Origin: Strigamia acuminata
Lineage: Eukaryota > Arthropoda > Chilopoda > Geophilomorpha > Linotaeniidae
Assembly: GCA_949358305.1 (NCBI GenBank)
Contig: OX442314.1
Span: forward strand, 31,481,118 to 31,545,117
DNA: 64,000 bases
Reading direction: 5' to 3'
Under the pieces are notes generated by a model. That model made no database searches and was not told where the DNA came from. It was given only the letters and a program-made list of their open reading frames with translations. The position numbers and the translations under genes are program-made. Below are positions 20,470-30,408 of this stretch, one piece after another; the first letter of the stretch is position 1; each line of letters opens with the position of its first letter.

Positions 20470-20487
20470 TGGGGGCCTGTCCGGGAT
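20470..20487 (+). other. Primer-binding site, tRNA-Pro-like
   Basis: TGGGGGCCTGTCCGGGAT differs by a few bases from the proline-tRNA primer site of many retroelements, so tRNA-Pro is the likely primer. Confidence 0.6.
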
Positions 20488-20537
20488 TTAGAAATAAATC
20501 TCAAACTGAACTTGTGATCTCTTTTAAAAATAACCAA

Positions 20538-23500
20538 ATGAAAATGTCAGACAAAGACGAACAATCCGCGTCTGAAACGGAGCAACCTATGCTCAGAAAG
20601 GGAAACAGGACCTCCGACTACCACCAAAGGTCGGGCGGTCCAGTTTTGGAACAATCCGCTAAGGCGAAAGCCCGAGCGAACAAACAAAAAGTGAAGGCGC
20701 AGAAAAAGGAGCAAGCTGCCTCGCTCACAGCCCCCCATGGGGCAGAGCGAGAGCGGATTCCCTTGAATACGCAGAAAGAGGAGCAAGCTGCCTCGCTCAC
20801 AGCCCCCCCTGGGCCAGAGCGAGAGCGGGTTCCCTTAAATACGCAAACCTGCGAAGATACCGATACAAAAGTTCCAGAAAATTGCGAAGAAATTCACGAA
20901 CAATCAACCGAACGAGTATCGATATTAGTGGCCGAGAAGACACACAAAACTCCAAGGCAAACAAATACCATCAGCACCAACCCATCGCCACCAGTGGATC
21001 AAACTCTTGTGCGAAACCAGGGCGGGACCCCGATAACTTCCCAAGTTACGGCGAGGCCTGCCTCGGTTTCCCCTGAAGTGGCCCATTTAATACGGCTAGA
21101 ACAAACTCCGCAGCGAGGCAGGAGCGGGACCCCGATAACCCCCCAGGTTACGGTGCGACCTGCTTCGGTCTCTCCCGAGATAGCTCACTTGATACAACTA
21201 ACGCAACAAGCTGCCCGGCTGAAAGCAGTAATCGACGTCCCAATAGGAACGTCAGTTTGGGAGTCGATCTCCCTATTCACTGATGCGATCTATGCGGCCA
21301 AAACCTCGACACCCGTCACAGGACCAGCAGTCGAGACGCCCGTACCACAAGAAACACCCAGCGATACCGGAGACTTCATACCAAACCCCCATAAAGCCTT
21401 TCACAAGGCCCGCGAAAAGGCTCGAGAAGAAGTGATATTGGAAACAATAAATCGACAACGAAGACTGAGCGCAGAAAGAAAAGAACTTTGGAAAAAAGAA
21501 AAAGAAAAACAACATCGCGACAAAAGGACAGCCGAGCAAACGGAAAAGATGATACAAAAAATGAGAGGAGACCAGGAAGCCGAGATAAAGCAAGAATGGA
21601 ACGTCACCGTAGAAGGAAAGCATAAAAAAGCCCAAGACTACAAGGACCAATTCCGAGAACTCCTGGCGCAACATAAAATGGAAAAGCTGCAAAAATTACG
21701 AGAAGAAGCCATAATTCAGCACCAAAAGTGGGAAGAACAATACCATGAAAGAATGAAAGCTGAAAAGGCTAGAAAGGAAAAAGAACAATTCCTGAGAGAG
21801 CAGGAAGAATGGGAGCGAGAAAGATGGACTGAAGAATATCAAGCCAAAAAACAGGCAATAATAGACGAACAAAAAAGATGGGAAGCCGAGAATTGGAAAA
21901 AAGAAACTGAGAAATTCCAAAAAGAATACGAACAAGACATTTTGAAAAAAAATAAAAAAGACAAGTCAAAATCGACGAGGGTGGTAAAAAGAGGAAGATC
22001 TCAAGATAATGATCGACTGGGACCAAAATCAAGGAACCATCATCCAACAAAGAGATCCGAAACTGGAGTGACCATTAACGCTTTACTCGATAGGAAGAGT
22101 ACAGATACAGACCGCGAATGCCCAGAGAATGAGGAAACTAAAGGGCATCTTTTTTATGGGAGCGGCGACGGAAAAAAGCTGCCACCGTCCGGAAGCTTGA
22201 AGAAGCCACGGGATGGCGACAAAGTCCCACCGAGGAACACGGAGAATTGCCCCCAAGGCGACCCATCCGACTCCTTCGACTCGTCGGACAACAAACAACC
22301 AGGTCGACCATTATCAAGAAAGGACCGGACGAGGAGAAGCAGCGACCAGCGTTGCCCTGATCCAGCAAACGCCTCTAATCGATCCTCACACAGCGCTCAT
22401 CCTTGTCCTCAGGAGGGAAAGGATTTTGTAACCAATCCCAAGCCGCATGTCGACGAGCAAACGACAAAGGACAACAGAGAGAAAGCATCGGGTAGAACTA
22501 AAACACTACTAAGTTGCCTCGAGTCTGAATTTGAAAATTATAAACACAAGCCAAAGAAGAAAATTAAAGATTTGTTGCCAAAAATTACGAATGGCAAACC
22601 AGAACTTTTGCAAGATGACCAATCAAATCCTCATCAGGAAACTGACCAACAAAAACAGCCTGACGTAACTCCAGCCCAACCGGGCCAAGCGATTTCGGAG
22701 AGGGAGGAAGCAGAAGACAGCACTTCTGAAAATGATAAAACAAATCATCCTCACCGTGCCAAACAGAAATGCGACGAACATCATCCCGAGCGAGAAGACA
22801 GACAATGGAATCGATTGTTACCTCCAATGAACAAATATAAATGCACCCCCTGGCTAAATGAAAGGAAAAAACTAAAAGACTGCGTTCATGAACCTAACCA
22901 ATCAAGCACGTTGCATAATCCCAAAATTGACTGTCAAATTAGGGCCTCTTCACGCAGCCCGATAAAAACCAGAGCAACGGTGGGATTAAAACAGCTAGAA
23001 AAAATGGCTCAACCACCTCCCGTTAAAACATTACAAACTCCTCAAGTTACTAAGCCCACCAGAATGCAAAACCAAAAAGAGAAACGAAAAAAGACAAGAG
23101 AAAAAAAGAACCGACTGGCGCAGAGTCAAGCGGCCAATTGCGAACCATTTGCAATGAAGCGCCGACCGCCCGATATCACTACGAAGTGCCACAATAAAGA
23201 GTTTGTTGCTAACCGCTCCTTCTCAGAGCTCAAGAGAGCAAATCTGTTAGACGAAGACATCTTGGGAGGAGAGGAGATAAAGAAAGCAACAATAATTTTG
23301 GAAGAAAATCAAGAAAGGCCAAAAAGGGAGAAAGGAGCATTAAAAACAGATTGTGAGCAAGACAAACTGTGTCCAAACTTCAAAGACAATTGGAGTGAGC
23401 CAGACAACACTAGAATGGTAGCAGAGCAGTCAACTATGAAGAAACAAATCCTCTGTTTGTTACACGAGCTCCTGCTGACCAGCCACCCAGACAGGATGAG

Positions 23501-25097
23501 AAAAAACACTTCTTATCTCATTGGACAATATCCCCAATATGTTGCCACTGGGCGGATTAAGATCTGTGCCCTCGCTAAACGCTTTGCTGTGGAGATCACA
23601 GAGAATTTATTCGATGCAGCACTGAAATTCAAATTCAAGAAAAAAGTATTATCAGACAATGACACGCAATTTGTCTTTCAAATATTCAAAGATTTCGATG
23701 GCAAATTAAAGAATATCCCGAGCAAGACATATGGATATGGGTGCAAATGGAATCAAAACCTGATTGCACGAAATTTCGACATACTTGAGAGAATTCACAA
23801 TTTGGAAACGGATATTCCATTCACGGACTGTGAAGCTAATGACCATGTTCGGAAAGAAATTCACAAACTGCTCAGTGCAGCCAAGGATACGGCTGCCAGT
23901 CAGGCAGTTCAAAGAGGCAGTTCCGGCACGAGCAGAGCTGGACTGGGCGGCGATACTTACAAACTGCTGCAAATAATAGACTGCTACAAATCAGAGCCTG
24001 TGGATGTGGATCGGCTGACACAATATCTGCCGGAAGTTTTCCCGGAGACATGGTCAGAACACATTCACCGCTGCATCAAGACTTTAATAACGCTGCCGAC
24101 AGAAATTGCAAATGAAGAACCAACCACAGTGGGGCCCGGCCGCGCCAAGCACCAGAAACAAAGCAAAGCCGGTACAGCCCCCTCAATCGAAAATTCAATG
24201 ACGGAAGCCTCAATAGATGATGAACGACATCTGGTGGAGTTATCAAACGAGAAGTGGGGCAGTCGATTAACCCCAATTGACCCAGTCATCGTTCAGGCGA
24301 GAAATATTCGCCCACAAGTCTGTGAGAAGATAAACCCTATCAACATTAACCAGCAACGTGACAATAATACAAACAGCTGGCAGAATCCCAATTGTAACAA
24401 ACTCAAGACTTTTCTTCGTGAAATGGAAAACGCCAAAGTCGCCGTCGCCACTTTGTCCAATACGGACTTGGCCCAAGATTGCCATGTAAAACAAGCTATG
24501 GCTGTTTGGACCACCGTTAATCGAGAGGATATAAGCATACCTCCATCAATGAGCGACATGTGGAGCCCAGTTGTCCCCTCGACAAGCAACATCCACTATG
24601 GTTTGACACACAACAGAGATGGACTGTCTTGGCCAATTACATCAGCTAGCCAACAGCCAACCAGCCCCTGGTGTGTCATTTTACCACTTGCAGTTGAGCC
24701 CTCGACAACTTCACCATCAACTAACAATCGGGAGCGACAAGACTCATCGCAGAACTCACAGGATCAACAACCCAGAGTACCGAGAACAACAAAGTCAATT
24801 CCAACTCATACGGCTAGCCCATTTGTACTGACCATTGCCATAGAGACATCGGCCACCCACAACGACAGTGGAACTCTCATTGTATTCCTCACTCATTGGA
24901 GGCGTACACAGACCGAAACAACATGCAAACCAAAAAATAAACATGTTTGGTTCTCCATGAGTGAGCAAGTGAACCCACGTTCTATTTCCAACGGAAACCA
25001 ATTATTCCCGACACCACACATTCCGGCTTCAGCCTTAAGTTTTGATTATACGTTACCACGGGCTAACAGCTGGAGGAGAGTTAGGGATCGCTTGTGA
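20538..25097 (+). CDS. Giant unknown protein of the LTR element (1,519 aa)
   Basis: First ATG of the frame is at 20538 (MKMSDKDEQSASE), stop TGA at 25095. The protein is polar and basic. Residues about 54-105 contain a 25-residue tandem duplication (EEQAASLTAP..). About 163-225 contain a second duplicated motif (GTPIT.QVT.RPASVSPE). About 286-480 is a long Lys/Glu/Arg/Trp-rich coiled coil. A compact, possibly helical region at about 964-1060 (LLHELLLTSHPDR..) and a Ser/Thr/Asn-rich end follow. No CCHC knuckle, DSG, YxDD or DDE motif is visible. By position it could be a divergent Gag-like structural protein. I do not recognise it. Confidence 0.7.
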   Translation: MKMSDKDEQSASETEQPMLRKGNRTSDYHQRSGGPVLEQSAKAKARANKQKVKAQKKEQAASLTAPHGAERERIPLNTQKEEQAASLTAPPGPERERVPLNTQTCEDTDTKVPENCEEIHEQSTERVSILVAEKTHKTPRQTNTISTNPSPPVDQTLVRNQGGTPITSQVTARPASVSPEVAHLIRLEQTPQRGRSGTPITPQVTVRPASVSPEIAHLIQLTQQAARLKAVIDVPIGTSVWESISLFTDAIYAAKTSTPVTGPAVETPVPQETPSDTGDFIPNPHKAFHKAREKAREEVILETINRQRRLSAERKELWKKEKEKQHRDKRTAEQTEKMIQKMRGDQEAEIKQEWNVTVEGKHKKAQDYKDQFRELLAQHKMEKLQKLREEAIIQHQKWEEQYHERMKAEKARKEKEQFLREQEEWERERWTEEYQAKKQAIIDEQKRWEAENWKKETEKFQKEYEQDILKKNKKDKSKSTRVVKRGRSQDNDRLGPKSRNHHPTKRSETGVTINALLDRKSTDTDRECPENEETKGHLFYGSGDGKKLPPSGSLKKPRDGDKVPPRNTENCPQGDPSDSFDSSDNKQPGRPLSRKDRTRRSSDQRCPDPANASNRSSHSAHPCPQEGKDFVTNPKPHVDEQTTKDNREKASGRTKTLLSCLESEFENYKHKPKKKIKDLLPKITNGKPELLQDDQSNPHQETDQQKQPDVTPAQPGQAISEREEAEDSTSENDKTNHPHRAKQKCDEHHPEREDRQWNRLLPPMNKYKCTPWLNERKKLKDCVHEPNQSSTLHNPKIDCQIRASSRSPIKTRATVGLKQLEKMAQPPPVKTLQTPQVTKPTRMQNQKEKRKKTREKKNRLAQSQAANCEPFAMKRRPPDITTKCHNKEFVANRSFSELKRANLLDEDILGGEEIKKATIILEENQERPKREKGALKTDCEQDKLCPNFKDNWSEPDNTRMVAEQSTMKKQILCLLHELLLTSHPDRMRKNTSYLIGQYPQYVATGRIKICALAKRFAVEITENLFDAALKFKFKKKVLSDNDTQFVFQIFKDFDGKLKNIPSKTYGYGCKWNQNLIARNFDILERIHNLETDIPFTDCEANDHVRKEIHKLLSAAKDTAASQAVQRGSSGTSRAGLGGDTYKLLQIIDCYKSEPVDVDRLTQYLPEVFPETWSEHIHRCIKTLITLPTEIANEEPTTVGPGRAKHQKQSKAGTAPSIENSMTEASIDDERHLVELSNEKWGSRLTPIDPVIVQARNIRPQVCEKINPININQQRDNNTNSWQNPNCNKLKTFLREMENAKVAVATLSNTDLAQDCHVKQAMAVWTTVNREDISIPPSMSDMWSPVVPSTSNIHYGLTHNRDGLSWPITSASQQPTSPWCVILPLAVEPSTTSPSTNNRERQDSSQNSQDQQPRVPRTTKSIPTHTASPFVLTIAIETSATHNDSGTLIVFLTHWRRTQTETTCKPKNKHVWFSMSEQVNPRSISNGNQLFPTPHIPASALSFDYTLPRANSWRRVRDRL

Positions 25098-25128
25098 ACA
25101 CCCCGTGTTCAAAGCTGGGGGAAGGACG

Positions 25129-25947
25129 TGTGGTGAGCAAAAGGGATAAATATTCCCCCCAAGCGGATATTTGCCCTTTGACTCACTGCAATAGACGGGT
25201 CGTTCCCCTCGTGTTGGCTCCGCCTCTCCCTGAGCAGGTGTGTGCCCCGAGGGGAGTGAGGTGGCCGTGGCAAGCCCCCATTGGCTGTGCCTGGCCCCTC
25301 ACACTGACCCATAAAAGGGAGAAATTCCCGCCAAAAGACAGAACTTACACAAACGACACCAAGAACACAGCAACTACCTCACCGTCAGGCCAACTTCAAC
25401 TACAAGTTAGGATTGATCGAGGATCGCTGAGTAAAGTGCAAACTGTAACTCTCACGAAGTCACTTGCGAGCTATTCCTGCGAAAGCACGAGAATAGCCCT
25501 TGTGAAATCACCCAGAATAATCGCCCAGACGATTATTCGCCGAAGTAAGTGTCCGAGTGCTTTGTAGGGAACCCCAAAGTTCCTAGACGAGGCCTCTGCG
25601 ACGCTAAACCAAACCCTAGACAACAGGCACGGATAGAAGACTCGAGAGAGCATTCCACCGCGTCCGTGAAGACGAATCCGTGACGAATTAACGACAACTC
25701 GAGACGCCGCCTTTGTTCCGCCGACCACGCGGAATCGACGACGCCATCTTGAGAAATCCTTTGTTCGACGCTGACCACGTCGACTCTAGAATTATTACTG
25801 AGTGTATTTTAAAGGCATAAAGCCTGGTGAATAAATTACCTGTTTATTTACATACATTTAGTATTCATTTGGGTATTTGCATAATTGATCACAGGTAAAG
25901 TATTACACGTTAGCGCTATTTAAACCTATACAAAGTAGGACGCGACA
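25129..25947 (+). repeat. 3' LTR of the polymerase-less element
   Basis: Same 819 bp as at 19649-20467, with no difference noticed. Confidence 0.88.
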
Positions 25948-25987
25948 ACCAGTGAAATAGATCAACGTTGGGGTGGTTTTGAGTATA

Positions 25988-26442
25988 GTCGGCGTTATTA
26001 TGCACTTATAGTTTCTATGGCAACCACTGTTTGCTCTATCTTATTGTATTTTGATGTATCGCACTATTTCATTCATCCTCGATTAAATGCATGTTTATTA
26101 CGTTTGAAGGGTTCCAAAGTGTAAGCAGATTAAGGTAAAGATGGGAGAATAGATAAATCATATTTTTTGGGGGTATTATTGCATTTTTTTCCGGTTTATA
26201 AAGTTCGGAGCAATCGTGCATCGAACGTTAGGCCTAACTCACCTAACTGAATTCACCATTACTGGCGATGCTCCGACCTGCCCACACCACGTTTTTTCTG
26301 TTCAGAGTATAGACATACCAAAATTATTAAAGTGTGTCCAATTAAATTATTTAAAGTGTGTCCAATTAAGTTAATCTTTTTCAAAGTTAATAATTATTAT
26401 TTTTTCCATATCAGACTAAGTTCGTCATTGAAGTAAAAATAA
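25988..26442 (+). promoter_or_regulatory. Upstream region of the second zinc-finger gene
   Basis: Homologous to 9.88-10.31 kb with several small indels, including a short duplication of TTAAAGTGTGTCCAATTAA near 26326-26370. It marks the start of the second block copy. Confidence 0.6.
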
Positions 26443-27073
26443 ATGAAGAGAACACGTGAGGATTACAATTGCAATCTGTGATTATTCGTGTTCATACATT
26501 TGTCTAATGAACTATCACATGCTTAAACACACTGGTGAAAAGCCTTTCAAATGTCAAAAGTGTTCACTTTCATTTCGACTTAAAAATTACTTGACTGTCC
26601 ACATGCGAATTCACACTGGAGTAAAACCATTCAAGTGCCATTTGTGTGATTATTGTTCGAGTCAAATTGGGGATTTAAGAAGTCATCTATTAACCCACAC
26701 AGGAGAAAAACCATTTAAGTGCCATTTATGTGATTATTCTTGCAATCACAGTGTGAGTTTAAACAGACACTTATTAACCCATTCAGGAGAAAAACCATTC
26801 GAGTGCCATTTGTGTGCTTATTCTTGCAAGCAAAATGGGGATTTAAGAAGACATCTATTAACCCACACAGGAGAAAAACCATTTGAGTGCCATATGTGTG
26901 ATTATTCTTCGGCCCGTAGTGGAAATTTAAAAGTCCATCTATTAACCCACACAGGAGAAAAACCGTTCAAGTGTCATTTGTGTGCTTATTCTTGCAATCA
27001 AAGTGGGAATTTAAGTAGACATCTTTTAACCCATACAGGAGAAAAAGCATTTTCAGCAGATATAGAAATTTAA
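26443..27073 (+). pseudogene. C2H2 zinc-finger gene with a 2-bp deletion in finger 1
   Basis: The original ATG (26443) gives MKRTREDYNCNL then TGA at 26479-26481, because CTGTGTGAT of the intact copy is CTGTGAT here. Past the deletion the frame is open to TAA at 27071 with six intact C2H2 fingers plus the end of finger 1. Translation from the internal ATG at 26507 (MNYHMLKHTGEKPF) could still give a six-finger protein of 188 aa, so the copy may be a functional variant or a young pseudogene. Confidence 0.75.
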
Positions 27074-27543
27074 AAACTTTCGTTTCTTAAATTTAAACGC
27101 TCATTTTTGGTTTTGTTTGTGCATTTCACTTTTTAAAATAATATACTTATTACTTTGAATTCTTGACAAGTAGAATTGTATATTTTTTCCTCGGTTCATT
27201 TTCAATTTTAAAACACGTTCTTGTATTGTAAAACAAATGTAAAAATTTCTTTCACTTTCACGTTTTTGTATGTTCTGAATAAAATTTTATACCGTAACTT
27301 GAAAACTAGCAATTTCCAACCTTTAAGATGATTATATTTAGCTATCGGTGCTAAAATTGATATACCGGTACCGGTACTTGCAAATATTTATTTTGATGCT
27401 TAGGAAAAACACAAAAAGTTTAATTTGTACAAATCACTTTCTGGATAACTTGTGTGATCAGAGTGACGAACACGACATCCAGTGGAAAGAGTTGGGCTAC
27501 TTCCGACTAGATCAGCTTATAAATCTTTACTGCGTGTCGAACA
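27074..27543 (+). other. 3' flank of the second zinc-finger copy and block junction
   Basis: Same order as 11.1/15.9-16.24 kb: shared 3' flank, then the sequence leading into the Cdc5 fragment. Contains a small ACCGGT repeat near 27364. No gene. Confidence 0.6.
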
Positions 27544-27714
27544 GAGGAAGAACGGGAGCGAAAGAAAGACAAACAAAATATGAAGGAGAATGATATGCCT
27601 TTAGCGTTGCTCCAAGAGGGAATGAATGCGGAACCCATTCGGAAGCGGAGCAAATTTGTTCTCCCAGCTCCGAAAATCTGCTATCAAGAGTTGGAGCACG
27701 TCGTTAAGCTTTGA
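27544..27714 (+). pseudogene. Cdc5: Cdc5/CDC5L fragment, copy 2
   Basis: One uninterrupted frame holds RKKDKQNMKENDMPLALLQE and KRSKFVLPAPKICYQELEHV, then VKL and TGA. This matches CDC5L, where the human text has RKKDKQHLK and [20 protein letters not shown]. CDC5L is a core spliceosome (PRP19 complex) protein, but only about 57 of its roughly 800 residues are here, with stops just upstream. It is a captured fragment and not a working gene. Confidence 0.7.
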
Positions 27715-28275
27715 AAAGCAAGTGAGGCTTCTTAGTAACGTCATTAAGAAGTTATTATTGTATGTAATTGTTGTTGTACGTTACAATACATGTTGGGAAC
27801 ATATATCCCTTATTATTTTCAATAAACATTCAATTTTAAATCAATAAATATGTAAGCAATTAAAAGTTAGAGATACATGTGGAAATTTGGGAACATTATA
27901 TGTACAACGTTTGTTGTTTTTGTTTTTGTTTTTGTTTTTGTTTTTGAGTTGGTTTGTTTGGGTTTTACATGTGGGTTTAGTGAGTTGTGATTGCGGAAGT
28001 TGGTGGTTTTTTTAGGGAAGATAATTGAATTTGAATAAAAAATTAAAGGGAAACATTTGAAATTTGACTAAAATTGAAGGAAAAGAATTTAAACTCGATT
28101 GTTTTCTCTTAATTTTATTCAAAATTTAAGCAAAAATTAAAGGAAAACAATCGAAATTGAAATAAAATTAAAGAAATAAAATTGAATTTCAACAAATCAA
28201 CAAAGCAATGAAAGAAAATTGGCTTCATTCCAGTAGAAATTAATCTTATTTAAAATTTCACCAGCGAAACGCAGG
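27715..28275 (+). other. Block spacer with MITE-free site and simple repeats
   Basis: Corresponds to 16.44-17.81 kb without the 729-bp MITE; the empty TA site is at about 27898. Also holds the (GTTTTT)n run near 27915 and AT-rich repeats. No gene. Confidence 0.65.
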
Positions 28276-28530
28276 AAAGCTCAAGGGGCAGCTGAAATCG
28301 TTATTCCGTCTGCAGCACCTGGAACTGCTCTTCATCGCCGGTTACGAGGCGTACGAAACGTACGATGCGTCTTCATCCTCGCCATCGCCTTCGACCTCGT
28401 CACATTCCTACTTGCAGCAATTGTTGCAGCGACCAGAGCTGCGGGTGTGGACGAGAAAGGCGGTGCCAAATACCGCTACAAGAGACCAGTGGTAAGAAGC
28501 GCCGACCGGGTACTCTCCACCGCATTTTGA
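28276..28530 (+). CDS. Exon of an unknown single-pass membrane protein, copy 2
   Basis: The frame has AAEIVIPSAAPGTALHRRLR, a hydrophobic segment FILAIAFDLVTFLLAAIV, then GVDEKGGAKYRYKRPVVRS and a stop at 28528. It is the sister of 17811-18167. Upstream exons are not found. A GTAAGA near 28493 could be a donor inside this stretch, in which case the exon ends earlier. Confidence 0.45.
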   Translation, partial: KAQGAAEIVIPSAAPGTALHRRLRGVRNVRCVFILAIAFDLVTFLLAAIVAATRAAGVDEKGGAKYRYKRPVVRSADRVLSTAF

Positions 28531-28819
28531 GATACAAGCGAATTCATTTTTTGGAACAAAAATTTATTTTTGGACTTTTTAGTAGTACACTGAAGAACAC
28601 TGTAGTGTATAACTAGAATTATTAAACAGAAAAATTGCAACAGTGTTTTTCTAAATAATACTCCGTATTTGCTAAAATGATCAGTTTCCTCAAATCAAAT
28701 GGTCAATTTTTTGCCCAAAGTATGTGAAATCCACAAACGTAAAATGTCAAAGTTCTTCTTGATAAAATAAATGGTTTCCAAATTCTATGTCTCGAAAAAC
28801 GTCCAAGTTTCTTTTCAGT

Positions 28820-30408
28820 TGTGACGGTTACACTGTCATACACTTTGTTAGTTAGGACGTTTATTTTGTCAATAGATGGCGCTGATACGTTTTAGCGGCA
28901 ATTTCAAATTTCGACAATTTTTGAGTGAATAAAATATAAATTACTATTTATATTTTATTCCACTGCGACTTTAGACACTTTTAAATACTTTTGGATGTTT
29001 AAATGCTAGTTGATTTATTTGTCACATAATTCTATTGAATTATGTGCAAACTTTACACCTGGTGAAGTCACCCTTCATCACCCACTGTGAGTTGGACTCC
29101 TTTTGGATTATAGTCAAAGGGACTTAATCCAAAATGTGTCCTGCGTATCCAGTTCCTGTTTGGACCTAGTAGAAGACTATGTCCTGAGTATCCACTTCCT
29201 ATGACCTAGGATTGGATGGATTTGACTGCCCAGTGATCCCATTGGATCACTGAACAGCTATTCTCCTCACCGAGTATATATCCCCCTGCAAAACGGATAT
29301 AGCTCGCTCTTGTTCTGTTTTTGTTTGATACTGATATTACTTGAGCACATATTATACTTCTCTGCGTTCCGACAATCCGTTGTAGAAATACTTTGTATTT
29401 AGTGTAAGTATCTAGAGTGGGTAGAAGACTCACAGACACACTGCCCGCCTCTTCATGCCAACATTCCGTTGTAGAAATGTAGTAACTAGAGTGGAGAGAT
29501 TCACAGACACATTTAAGTGTAGTATCTAGAGTGGGATACAACCCACAGACGCACTCCCTCCAGCTTCATGCCAACATTCCGTTGTAGAATGCAGAATCTA
29601 GAGTGGAGTAAAATTCACAGACGCATTGGTAATGTAGAATCTAGAGTGGAGTATTTATATTTCACAGACGCATTATCAGAGTGATCGACGCGGAGTAATT
29701 TCCCGGTTACTCTCCCGCCAGCCAGGACCGAGTGGAGTAATTTCCCGGCGATGGATAACCTTTCCTGCGAGATATTTCGATTCAATTCGTTATTGGTTTG
29801 GCGGAACATTTAAGTCTAACTTAGATGTTGATTGCACTCGGGGCAAAAAATAGCTCGGCGCTATTTTAATATATTTTGCTTATTTTCACAGTTTAAGTTA
29901 AGTTTGTGACTCTAAAATATCATGATTAATTCCATAGAATTAATATGACTATTTATTCTCACATTGTTACATCTCGCGGTAATTATTGATTACAACAATT
30001 ATCTGCGATGCGATGTGTGTGACGATACAGAAAAGTCAACCGCACCTCTCGGATATAACCCACCCAGCCTAACCATTTACACGCCTTTTAGAACCAAACC
30101 CCGGACCATTTAGAAGCCAAAGCCATTCATAGATGACATCTTTTACGTCACAGCAATAAGACCGTTACAAATTCTTATTGCATGACTGAAGCCTTCAAAT
30201 GATATTATTTCAGGGCTTTTGCCAAATAACTGTATAGTTTAACTTCTCGTCATTTTAGCCACTTGTAGGCATAGTATTTATATAAGGTTCAAACCGGAAT
30301 AAATGTTATATGTTTTGAGAAAACATCAGGTTTGCATATTTTACATTTTCACACGGATAGTTCACACTTTAGTTTAGCAATTGCTATCTCCAGAAGGTAA
30401 TCGTCACA
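28820..30408 (+). repeat. 5' LTR of Gypsy 2 with internal repeats
   Basis: A TATA-like GTATATATCC lies near 29270 and AATAAA near 30299. Between 29405 and 29680 there are five degenerate copies of a unit with TCTAGAGTGG(AG) followed by CACAGAC(A/G)CA, spaced 40-90 bp. Confidence 0.85.

Larger units (their letters stand above)
19649..25947 (+). mobile_element. Polymerase-less LTR retrotransposon with one giant ORF (6,299 bp)
   Basis: LTRs of 819 bp (19649-20467, 25129-25947) with no difference noticed, 4-bp target duplication ACCA (19645-19648, 25948-25951), a primer-binding site two bases after the 5' LTR, and a purine-rich tract (GCTGGGGGAAGGACG) before the 3' LTR. The whole internal region is one 1,519-codon ORF. 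I find no protease, RT, RNase H or integrase motifs. It is probably a non-autonomous LTR element moved by another element's enzymes; the retained ORF makes it unlike ordinary LARD or TRIM elements. Confidence 0.88.
19470..25985. mobile_element. Small TA-flanked MITE (about 215 bp) split by an LTR element
   Basis: Both ends carry the inverted repeat TACTCAAAACCACCCCAACG and beyond (about 33 bp). TA duplications sit at 19468-19469 and 25986-25987. The related locus at 9880 reads GTCACTAGTCGGCG with no insert. After subtracting the LTR element (19649-25947) and one ACCA, the MITE is about 215 bp with no ORF. Confidence 0.85.

Noticed and set aside
29206-29541. Minus-strand frame in the Gypsy 2 LTR (also 38501-38836)
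   Set aside because: Present only because the LTR is duplicated. It overlaps the internal repeats and has no coding features.
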